A stretch of 64,000 nucleotides of DNA from Anomaloglossus baeobatrachus (lineage: Eukaryota > Chordata > Amphibia > Anura > Aromobatidae), in the NCBI RefSeq assembly GCF_048569485.1, contig NC_134354.1, forward strand, positions 397,244,170-397,308,169, in the 5' to 3' direction. Position numbers and translations under genes: made by a program. Positions within the stretch are counted from its first letter, which is position 1; the number at the start of each line of letters is the position of its first letter. This document shows, piece after piece, positions 54,701 to 64,000 of this stretch. The notes under the pieces were generated by a model. The model was not told the DNA's origin. It searched no databases and saw only the letters and a list, made by a program, of their open reading frames with translations.

Positions 54701-57700
54701 CTGTTGGTGTGGGAAACAAAAATAAAGCGAATAAATGGCAATGAAATTTTAGGGTACAAGCTTATTGTATTCAAACCATCATGGCTTCCATTCTATAATT
54801 AGGAAGAATGGGCCTAATATCAAATAAACTAAGGAGGCAAGACAATGCTATTGGCATCAAACACTGCAACCCAGGTGGAACAGAGCAGCAGTAATCAATG
54901 CAATGTGCACATCAAGTCTTCAAAAGTATGGGGAGCCTCTGCTGCAAACCCCAGTTTAGAGTTTGTAACTCAATACTTTAAGACACGGTCTTAGGTGTTA
55001 AGTGTGCCCCATGCAAAACTAAGTTAGTTGTGTGCCTTTTCTTGTACACCAAGAATTTTTTTTTTCCCGAAGAGTAAAGCATGGTCCAGCTCTATAAATT
55101 GCAAAATGTTATAGCCTTTAAAATTTCATAAATTTTTAAATTTCATAGCCATTACCTTGAAAATGCCTCATCAAGTCCATCATCAAGTTCCTGCACAGAA
55201 AAAAAAAAAATAAATAAATAAAAAAAAAAAATAGCATCAAGACTGATTATTTCCAATGAAAGGGATTCATATCCCGTTTCATTTGCTTTATAAATTAATC
55301 ATGACACTTTTCCTTTATCATGCCACAGATTAATACTTATGCAAAAATCCACACATTTAAAAACCCCAGATCTTAGTTTTATTAACTCACAATTAAAACA
55401 CATTAAACAAGTAAAAAGCACCCACATGCCACAATGGTCAAATTAGTATATACACATGGTTGGCCCTCTAAATTTCCCCTAATAAACACTGTCTACCCAT
55501 CAGCAATGGAACATCCTGATGTTGATTGGTGCCGCTGCTGCACAGAGGCTGTCCCTATTAATGATCCTATAAATTCCTAATCTGAAGCCCAATGGTCATA
55601 ATGATCATATAACTATAGGGTCTAGGCACCTATATTGTCTTAAGAGGTCCATCATCATAAGTCATTGTTACTGACATAACATACAAAATTACCCCCTTGT
55701 AGATATAGCCCAAACTGTCAATAACAGCAGGTACATTTTTGGCATCCCTCCTTAGATGCTTCAATAACTACTCCATGAGTGATCCAGGTTCGAGTTATTA
55801 AAATTAACTGGTGCTCACAAATATCCACATGGTACAAAAACCTGCATTCCATCCAGAGCAATCCTTTCCTGTCTAGGAATCTAGATTATAAAATTCTTCT
55901 GTCTGAGGTTTTAATTGTGAGTTAATCAGATTTTAAAAATAATCTGGAGTTTTACACTTCTGGATTTTTGAATAAGGGCCTTGGATAAAATATTTTTTGG
56001 TATATACATTTTTAAATATACTTAAGTAAAAATAATGATGCATTTGCCTTCAATTTTGTAATGGGGCTCCAAGTTGTAGAGTTTAGCTTGTGTGTATCGG
56101 AAAGTAACGCTAGCTTTAGGACATTAATAAGAACCAGTTTAAGAATTACAAACACTGATGGTGTCATCTTATGAAATCTAAGTTTTCCTTGACACGATTC
56201 CAGCTTGGCATTTTCTCCTCACATTAATTGCCTGAAGATTTACATTGAAACCATCAAGACAGGAAGTAAGAGGATTTCATGCTCAGAGGTATATTCTAAA
56301 CTTGCTTCAATGAACAGCTCATTTTGTGCATTCTTGCAGATTTTCTTGGGAATTTATGCTAAGCTTATGCACTGACATTTGCATTTAGCAGCATGTAGGA
56401 AGCCAAAATAGGAGCCTTTTTGGAGAAAGCAAGTCCTACTCACCCACACTACATTGTTGTTCTCATTACAGGCACCTTGTCCATACATGTCCTCGAAATG
56501 ATTGTCACTGGCATTGAATGCATCTAATGTTTTGGTGGCTTCTCCCAAATCTAACAGATTACCTGTAGCTAAGTTAAATTCAGAACATTGGATTAGAGCC
56601 ATAAAAGTGAGAACAGTCATTAGAAAATTTGATATGGCTAAACAGATTTTTATTTAAGGACGTTTGTTAACATTTGAGGATTAACAGTTTTGACCCATCC
56701 ACAAAAAAAAAAAAAAAAAAAAAAAAATAATATATAGCCTTTGATACAAGTCAATGTAGCAATATAAAATTGCTGTCTAATAGGTTAATAAGGCAAGCGT
56801 TAACATCAAACGAATAATTGCCCATTTCTCCTCACTACAGATTTTTAACTCCCCCACCCTCCTTTAGAGTTTTGCTCTTGGAGTTTAAAGATTCTCTAAT
56901 TTTAGATTTTATTCTTTGCAGTAAGAACTTAAAGACATTATAATCTATTAGTGCTATCCCTTAAGCCTCTCGCCACTTTTTTCCCCCGATTTGGAAAGAT
57001 TAAACAGTGTATAATACACTCAAGGGAGACGTTAAGAAAATTGATGTCCAGCTTTGCACCCAGCACAGCCCTAGTTCTGTGTATCCAATGCACATAAGGG
57101 TCTATGGTTAGAGTTTTATCATATGGTGTAACTGTAAGATAATAGAATTTAAAGCAATAATCTCTAATGTTGCCATTAATTGTATGTCTATGTAGTTAAG
57201 AGTCAAGGATCCCTTAAATAAAGATTTGCATCTGTGCCACTTAAATAGGAGATCAGAAGAAGCAGTTTAAGCATTTTCACTTTCTGGCAGATCAGCCTCC
57301 AGGTAGATGCCATGTCTATTATGGCAGAGGCTAGCAATTACATCAATGTGTGGCACCTGACCACGATCAGAAAGTTCTCCCTAGTGGAGGAGTGTTCAGC
57401 CACTGTGTCCCCCAGTGATCCTGAGAATGCTCTGCTGCCACTTCAGTGTTTGGGACTGCCAAAAGTAGCCGAGGGCTGTACTGAGCAGTCCCATAGACAA
57501 TAAATGGAGTGGAGGTTGATCATTTAGGATGAGGTTGCAAAGATCTAATCTGGATTGCTGTGGGGGTGAGTGGTCCCAAAGGCAGACACCTAGTGAATTC
57601 TCCTTTAACCTATAGATAAGGGATAATCTATACTGTCAAGGGTTTATCCCTTATCTAGTGGCAGGAAATGGAGAGCCATGCTCATTTATCGAGCCATACA

Positions 57701-60700
57701 AAAAAAAAAAAAAAAATTGTTATCCCCACCCCTTTTTTGGTAATCTAAGGCAACTGTTACACGACAGGTATAATCCACACTAAACACTTAGGCCGGTTTC
57801 ACACATCAGCTTTTCGCTTGTTTGCCGGATCCGGCGCTCTCCTGTACAGACAATACAGTACAGTGACAGCGCTGTAACTTCCGGGTCACATGCGCCGGTC
57901 ACATGACAGCATGTGACCGGCGCTTGTTGCGCTGTCACTGTACTGTAGTCACTGTATGGGAGAGCGCCGGATCCGGCATACAAGCGAAAAGCCGGATGTG
58001 TGAAACCGGCCTTATTGTAGTGACAGCTTGATGATTCAATTAAGACCATTATACATTTACCTCCTTTAATACTAGTAATACTTGATGACCCTTCTGACTG
58101 AGAACTACTTGTACCTTCACCATCAGAGCCAGACTTCTCCCTCTTTTCTTTACCTAGAAAGAAAGCAATTTTGGAATGAGAAGCATTTAGACATCAAATT
58201 TTGTTTAAGACAAAAGGGACACTAAACCAGCTTTAATCACAGAGCATGGTCTTATATCCATACTATTTACTGTGGGCCTTGTGAGGTTACTGAATGCATA
58301 CCCATTTAAGGTGGTTTTCACATTTGTACTAGTGTAGTGAATCATAGGACAGGCAGTCCCAGAGATTCTCCTGTACCCCTGTTCCCGGACTAGGAAGTAT
58401 TCTTTTAGTGTAGAAATATTTGTTAGCCATCAATGGTAGCGCACAGTAACCTCTGCAGAATGAACCCTAACCCTGTCAGTAAGGAGAGAAAGTTATTGCT
58501 TTCAGATTTAGGTCAAGTGCACACTGTACAGTGAGACACACACCCCATTGCTGGTCTCCTGGGATTTGCTGTTCGCTAGTACGGGCTGTGTATTGTGTAA
58601 CCATAACGACGAGGGAGGAACTTCCACACCCAGAGCGCTGACGTCAAGAGGCAGGAGCCGCTTGCCTCTGATCGGTCAGTGCGCTGCCTTTGAGTAGTGG
58701 CTGACAGCCGAAGTTCTTGCCTCGTCGCAATGCATGCGGATACACATCCTGGAGCGGCGAACTACAGGACCCCGGCAATGGAAAGGTACACATTAAGCTC
58801 ACCTTACCTTCTGTTCCATCGCCGGCCTCTGGGTCTTTTAGTTTGCCATGAGGATTCCTCCCTCGTCGCGATGTACTGGCGAACTACAAGAACCATGAGG
58901 CCGGCGATGGAACGGAAGGTAAGAATAGTGAGTGAGGACTGCAAGAGTGGGTCAGAGCGCGGTGGATATATATGGAACCGGAAGTGTGTGCAGTGAATAT
59001 TTGCTCGCACAGCAAGGCTCTCTCGTAAACTGAGTTACAAATGTACGTACACACAAATTCATAGAACAGTAAGATACAGACAGTGCTATAAGAAGGTCAA
59101 GTTAATGCCTCCTAACATTTCAAGTTCCATACACTTACCATCTCTGGAAACTTGCCAAAACTCAAATGCCACTTTAAAAGCTTGTGCGACTGTTAATGTA
59201 ACTGCTTGTGCCTATTAAAAAGACAATAGAAAGTTCATATATATCCCATTAGATTACAATAAAAGGTCTGTATGTGAAGATCTTCCTTGCATGGACCACT
59301 ACATGCCAAGATTTGCTCCACAGACAAAAAAAAAAAAAAAAAATTTTCATTTAATAGATAGGAGCAGGACATCAGCCAAAAATCAAAAGGGGAACCATGG
59401 ACTTTAGTGTTTTGTTTTTTTTTTCTCCCTCTGCACTTGATGTTAGCATGTTACATATTTGGAACCACAGATAATGGATCTAAATATGCAGCTTGCAACA
59501 CTCAGGAGCATTGCAAACCTGCAGAGGAGTTTAGAGCGCCGAGCATGCTCTGGCTGGGACCAGTGATATGGAGGAGGGTGAACGTGGGGAAGGTCAGGAC
59601 CCAGAGAGATCTCATTTATATACGTGTAGGCAATACAAAAATGCCTGGCAAATGACTGATTCCTTCCAATGGCAATATGGAAATACTAAGGACCAGGGAA
59701 CATTTCTGGATGAAAGAAAGGCTTCTGGCAGCTAAATAGGAAAAAGGTTCTTTACAGTTCAAGCAGTCAAACCAATGTCCTACCACAAGAAGTAACTATG
59801 GATACTATAACAGCATTTAGAAAAGGCCTGGATGTTTTCCTCAGCACACACAACATTGTATGTTAGCAACAAAAATGTCTATGTGAAGAAGGAATGTTGA
59901 ACTTTATGGACCTAGGTCTTGCCCCCCCCTAACCTATGTAGAGATCTGATGTGCCAGTTATGAGAAGTGTAATTGTACAAGCCACATGAAAATCAGTAGC
60001 TAAGTGTACTGGGAGCAATTGTGTTAAGACACACACACACACACCTCTACATTTGTAGAGGACACCAACCCTCTCCATTATAATGTAGTTGTTAATCACT
60101 TATTTTGCTCCTTCTCTACATGAAATCCAGCAAGGCCTAACAAAACAGAATGAACTGCCAAGCGTGCAATCTGAAGTGGAGGCTCTGTGCACAGCAGACG
60201 TCATGCTACATGTGAACAGTTCTCAACCAGCATCATGAGCTGTAGCACTGCCTGCCACTACCAGAGGAATGCGCCATAACTTGGGAAACAAAGCTATCCA
60301 AGCTGGTGATTGGAGAGAAGGGGGTCATGGAGACAACAGGTCATTCCAGGGAATGATCAAGGAGAAGAAAACCAAAAACACAACCATACTGGTCACATTA
60401 ACCCCTTCACGACCGGCCGATTTTTCGCTTTCCGTTTTTTTTCGCCATTCTGAGACGTAACTTTTATTTTTCAGTCAATATGGTCATGTGAGGGCTCATT
60501 TTTTGCGGAATGAGCTGTACGTTTAAATGAAACCATCAGTTTTACCATATAGTGTACTAGAAAACGGCAAAAAATTCCAAATGCTGAAAAATTGCTAAAA
60601 AGGTGTGATAGCACTATGGTTTTTGAGATATTTTATTCACTGTGTTCACTATATGGTAAAAGTGACGTGAGGGTGTGATGCCTCAGGTCAGTGCGAGTTT

Positions 60701-62433
60701 GTAGACACGTATAGGTTACTTTTATATAAAGGGATAAAAAAAAAAAAAAACCAAAAAAAAAACGGAAGTTTGTCCAAAAAAAGTGGTGCACGTTTTACAC
60801 CATATTCCGTGACCCGTAGCGTTCTCATTTTTCGGGATCTATGACTGCTTATTTTTTGCATCTTGAGCTGAAGTTTTTAACGGTACCAATTTAGCGCAGA
60901 TGCTACGTTTTGATCGCCTCTTATTGCATTTTGCAATAAAGTTGTGGCGACAAAAAAAAATAATTTTGGCGTTTGGAATTTTTTTGCCGCTACGCCGTTT
61001 ACTGATCAGATTGATTTTATATTTTGATAGATCGGGCGTTTCTGAACGCGGCAATACAAAGTGTGTATATTTTTTATTTTTTTAACCCTTTAATTTTCAA
61101 TGGGGCAAATGGGGGGGTGATTTGAACTTTTAGGGGTTTTTTTTTAAATTTTTAAAATTTTTTATTTTAATAGTCCCCCTAAGGGGCTATTGCGATCAGC
61201 ATTCCGAACGCTCTGCAGAATCTGCTGATCACAGCTACAAGGCTGTAAACAGCAGATACGCTCTTCTGCTGTGCCGCTGGCACAGCGAAAGTGAAACCAA
61301 GTCAGGTGTAGTACAGGAGTCATCACATGACCCTGTGCTACCATGACAACTATCGGGAGTCACGTGATCGCGTCACGCGACTTCCGGTATCAGGCGGTAA
61401 GTAAAGCATTACTGCAATCGCGCTTATAATGGCGCTGTCACGTATTGACAGCGCCATATAAGGGGTTAATCGGCACGAGCAGATAACGATTCTGCTCGTG
61501 CCTAGCAGGCACACATCTCAGCAGTGAAAATCAGCTGAGATGTGTGCCGATTGCGGCATGCTGCCGCCGGCGGCCCGTAACATCATGACATTTAGGACGT
61601 AATTTTACTGCCCGTGGTCGTTAAGGGGTTAATGAGGAAACAGTGACATACCCAAGAGCAGTCATCTTTCTCAGCTGCACAGGGTGGTTTCCTGTTTTAT
61701 ACCCTGATGTATGAAAACTAGACGACAACATTAAGGCGTTTATTCAGGAACTGTGATGCTGACTAATGATTCCCTCCATGTGACCATCCACTTTGGGCTG
61801 ATCTACAGTACATACATATTAAATGTCAAGGGACAAGGTGTAACATTCACAATGCAAGTCCAAAACATTCAGCCTGTACTACTGAACTCACAATTTACAC
61901 TTATAAATTAGTGTGGCAGTATACATTACTGTTGGCTGGGAATATGCAGTCAAATTGTTAAATGCAATTTCAAGTATAAGTAGACAAAAAAAAAAATTCA
62001 AGGTTACCATTTTCCGCTTTGTACAGAGAAATGCATGGCATTCCAAGGTTTCATTCTGTTGGCTTTGAGCTATGTAGGCGAAAACTTTGTCGTGTAACTT
62101 ATCAGCTGTACAATAGGATATTCTGCAACAAAGAGGGGAATTGTATTACTGAAGAGTTAAAGTAATTAAGGCGGGGGAGGGGACTGCTGTATTACATACT
62201 GGGCTTGGGAATATCCAATACAAACTAATGCAGATGTAGGCAGGTTGTTCATATATTAGATACAGAAAAGCAAAGACAAAGGGCATGTCCAGCACTATTG
62301 AAGTAAAGTGAATAAGTCACCTATATATGGACACGTTTTCAATCAGCTTGTTGGTGACACTGTCATGCAGGATTATTCCGCGAGGAGTCACTTTTAGAAG
62401 AACCTTCTGTAGTTTCTTTCCACCAGCTTTAGC
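54556..62433 (-). CDS. LDL receptor adaptor protein 1 (ARH), exons 3-9
   Basis: LDLRAP1 is a cytosolic clathrin adaptor. Its PTB domain binds the NPxY tail of LDL-receptor family proteins, a clathrin box binds clathrin heavy chain, and a helical motif binds the AP-2 beta2 appendage. Seven exons on the minus strand code for 232 residues plus TGA. They align end to end with the last ~231 residues of the 308-residue human protein, as I remember it. All visible introns are GT-AG and the phases agree. The PTB core, the Ser-rich linker, the clathrin-box region (NLLDL), the AP-2 motif (DDGLDEAFSRLAESR) and a tail ending EDMFMF are present. About 76 N-terminal residues (exons 1-2) and the promoter lie right of the window. 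I see no breaks; the gene looks functional. Confidence 0.95.
55156..55190 (-). CDS. LDLRAP1 exon 8 (35-nt microexon)
   Basis: Between gtgcag and gtaatg; it encodes ELDDGLDEAFS plus two bases of Arg. It carries the acidic and Phe part of the AP-2 beta2-binding helix. Too short to be found as an open frame; placed by homology and phase. Confidence 0.94.
56444..56568 (-). CDS. LDLRAP1 exon 7 (clathrin box)
   Basis: 125 nt between acttag and gtgagt. It encodes ATGNLLDLGEATKTLDAFNA and ends NENNNVVW. The LLDL clathrin-box core is intact, but the next residue is Gly where human has Glu. Confidence 0.94.
57791..58011. mobile_element. Palindromic MITE in LDLRAP1 intron 6
   Basis: 221 bp, TTA on both sides (57788-57790, 58012-58014). 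The ends GGCCGGTTTCACACATC and, reversed, GGCCGGTTTCACACATCCGG are inverted; the arms pair almost fully (CGGATCCGGCGCTCTCC and its complement). PIF/Harbinger-like, non-coding. Confidence 0.85.
58061..58153 (-). CDS. LDLRAP1 exon 6 (linker)
   Basis: 93 nt between tctag and gtaaat. It encodes GKEKREKSGSDGEGTSSSQS then EGSSSITSIKG, a charged and Ser-rich linker, more divergent from human than its neighbours. A MITE ends 49 bp from its splice donor. Confidence 0.93.
58536..59045. repeat. Tigger-like repeat copy in LDLRAP1 intron 5
   Basis: It shares AACTACAAGAACCATGAGGC, GGCGATGGAACGGAAGGTA and the GACGTCA..GGCAGGAGCC segments with the element at 30180-31113, plus the GCTCGCACAGCAAGGCT-like edge. 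The ends are worn. It reaches to within about 95 bp of exon 5. Confidence 0.65.
59139..59211 (-). CDS. LDLRAP1 exon 5 (PTB C-terminal helix)
   Basis: 73 nt between taatag and gtaagt. It encodes AQAVTLTVAQAFKVAFEFWQ and VSRD, the long helix that closes the PTB fold; the first 20 residues equal my recollection of the human sequence. Confidence 0.96.
59655..59935 (+). pseudogene. Decayed LINE 3' tail in LDLRAP1 intron 4
   Basis: The plus-strand fragment VLPQEVTMDTITAFRKGLDV followed by FLS, and the tail GGAATGTTGAACTTTATGGA, match the end of a non-LTR retrotransposon related to 7308-7855. Short and frame-broken. Confidence 0.5.
60402..61628. mobile_element. 1.2 kb TTAA-type element in LDLRAP1 intron 4
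   Basis: The ends CCCCTTCACGACC and GGTCGTTAAGGGG are inverted, with TTAA at 60398-60401 and 61629-61632, pointing to a piggyBac- or Kolobok-type mechanism. It has T-rich blocks and no transposase. It occupies nearly half of the intron. A truncated relative is at 46291-47291. Confidence 0.82.
62008..62122 (-). CDS. LDLRAP1 exon 4 (PTB domain)
   Basis: 115 nt between ttgcag and gtaacc. It encodes ISYCTADKLHDKVFAYIAQS and the LECHAFLCTKRKM segment, the PTB strands that form the peptide-binding groove; very close to the human exon. Confidence 0.96.
62321..62433 (-). CDS. LDLRAP1 exon 3 (PTB domain)
   Basis: 113 nt, entered in phase 0 after cttaag, ending with the first two bases of an Arg codon before gtgact. 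It encodes AKAGGKKLQKVLLKVTPRG and on to the NKLIENVSIY strand of the PTB fold. Confidence 0.95.
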
Positions 62434-63170
62434 CTTAAGAAACAAATCAGGTAGTTAAATGTATATAGTCAAGCCCGAGCAGAGTTTCCCATGGTCAGAA
62501 TCACAATATACCATTATGTTGACATGTCTCTTCGCAGCGTCTGCCTCAACATGCCATTTCCTTTTTAAACCAGACTTCCGTTCACACTTATAAGTAAGAA
62601 AGTCAAGCTAATCACATCACTATGTGGTTCATTGGAGGAAGACTACAACTACATGCAATCTTTGTACATTGAAAGCCTTTCTGCTCACAGCAGTTTACCA
62701 AAATTACTTAAAAGGACTTGTCAAATCCCATCCATATGGCCCAACTTTCCTTATGGACATTAGAGGGGGGTCCAACAATGAAGAACTCCTCTCCCCAAGG
62801 TGATCATTTTAATATCTTGGCAGTACTCATTTGAAAGGTGTTGTCTATGACTGATATGAGCTTATTTTACATAAAACACACGTTCCCAGCCCATTTGCCT
62901 GCCTTTGATGTCAGAACATACTAATTTGGAGTACAGAAGATTGCACTTAAGGTTCAGCACTTATCCTCCAAGTATTTTGCTTGAGAATAATCTGCAGCAT
63001 CCCCCCAGAATTAGTGAGCCAAGTGTCACTGCCATCATTTGTACGCCAGTTAAATATTTTGTTAGGATTATCACAGCAAGCATGAATGTGGATAACATTA
63101 AAAGGGAAGAAAAAAAACAGAACATTTAAAATAATGTGACCACTATGGCCAGTTTCTTAGAGCACTAGTA
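62434..63170 (-). other. LDLRAP1 intron 2, unique part
   Basis: No coding exon recognised. The upstream PTB exon expected before AKAGGKK was looked for and not found within the window. Confidence 0.6.
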
Positions 63171-64000
63171 GGCCACGTGCACATGTTGCGTTCTATTACG
63201 CAGCGTGTAGGTCACTACATGTGCGTCTGAGAACGCATCCGAAAAGCTGCGCTCTGAGACGCTATGTAACTGCAGAATTCATGCGTTCTGGATGCTTCCA
63301 GAATGCAATTTTTTGGCAGTAGTCCCACTCAGCTCTGCTGCATCCCCATAGACTTGCAGCAGAGCCAAGTGGGACCGCACTGTCAAAAAGCATGGCTGGC
63401 TGGGAGAGAGCCGCACGATCAGAATGAACTTCACTGTGATCGCACGGCTCTGTGCATGTGCCACAGCTTGATTTGAGATCACAGGTGAAGGACTCACCGG
63501 AGACCGCAAATCCTTTGAGTGACTGCAGTGAGCCGCGTGATCACCAGTTACCCGCGGCCAGCTCAAGTAATTCACCCGAGACCTGTGGCCGCGGGTAATC
63601 TGAGTGACATCTCCGCTGACAGTGCAACTCACTTCAGTTGCTGCGTGGAGCTGACAGGAGCGGCAGTGTTCTACGGCTGCTCCTGTCAGCTTCATGTAGC
63701 AGAGCTGGATGCGTCGTGGGACCTAGTGAGGATTACGCCGGACCTGGAGGGGTGCTTGGAGATTTTAATAAAGTGGTGAATGAGGGTGTTTTTTTGTCTC
63801 ATTTAAAAATAAAGGATTTTTTTGGGTGTATGGGTTTATTTACTTTCACTTACAGGTTAATCATTGGGGGTGTCTCAGACGCCTGCAATGATTAACGTAG
63901 GACTTAGTGGCAGCTATGGGCTGCCATTAACTCCTTATCACCCAGATTGCCACCGCACCAGGGCAATTCTGGATGAGTCGGGTAGAGTCCCGAGACTGTC
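63171..64000. mobile_element. Large hairpin-rich DNA element, cut by the window end
   Basis: It begins GGCCACGTGCACATGTTGCG after TA, like the MITE at 51416. It contains at least four separate hairpins: 63309-63391, 63408-63452, 63545-63600 and 63649-63695. It then has an AT-rich tail and a segment around GGACTTAGTGGCAGCTATGG that I associate with frog non-autonomous elements. The right terminus is outside the window. The open frames inside (138 and 86 codons) look like palindrome shadows. Confidence 0.5.

Noticed and set aside
54475-54744. 89-codon plus-strand frame
   Set aside because: It is antisense to LDLRAP1 exon 9, which has clear homology and splice sites.
63279-63695. 138-codon open frame as an LDLRAP1 upstream exon
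   Set aside because: It is formed by hairpin-rich repeat DNA, shows no PTB sequence, and has no fitting splice sites in phase with exon 3.

Overview
The window looks like a piece of a large, repeat-rich vertebrate genome, most likely a frog or toad. The evidence is introns with GT-AG borders, a gene recognisable as LDLRAP1, and a dense mix of Tc1/mariner, hAT, PIF/Harbinger-type and TTAA-type DNA elements, L2-clade LINEs, a tRNA-headed SINE with an L2-like tail, and LTR retroelements. The species assignment is inference. There is one 200-base assembly gap (18811-19010).

Region by region. 1-9066: intergenic, with short foldback elements, an old Tc1-type relic holding a hAT-type MITE, and a nearly intact Tc1 transposon (4278-5933, one frameshift). 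9067-15347: two solo LTRs flanking an unusual 3.5 kb array of near-identical ~460 bp units (10310-13820). The units are arranged head to tail and then inverted, and the whole block sits between 13-bp direct repeats. 15348-18463: a chain of foldback MITEs and a Penelope/hammerhead-like fragment. 18464-34438: an old Tc1-type element stretched to about 16 kb by nested insertions. It holds an LTR retroelement (18629-29878) whose internal region encodes a cold-shock-like domain. That retroelement is in turn split by a whole-looking Ty3/gypsy chromovirus (21401-27715, minus strand). Further MITEs and a third solo LTR follow. 34439-53200: an L2 LINE on the minus strand (35926-39330), mariner-type elements, a ~50-bp minisatellite (42130-42790), a SINE, TTAA-type elements, and a hAT-type element (48713-53181) that contains a second L2 LINE, itself split by a MITE.

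54556-62433 (minus strand) is the one host gene I can support: exons 3 to 9 of LDLRAP1 (ARH), the clathrin adaptor for LDL-receptor endocytosis. All seven exons join in frame with GT-AG introns, giving 232 codons plus a stop. The first exons lie beyond the right end of the window. Its introns carry MITEs, a Tigger-like element and a 1.2 kb TTAA element. I see no RNA gene, CRISPR array or bacterial-type operon; small open frames elsewhere look like chance or repeat shadows.
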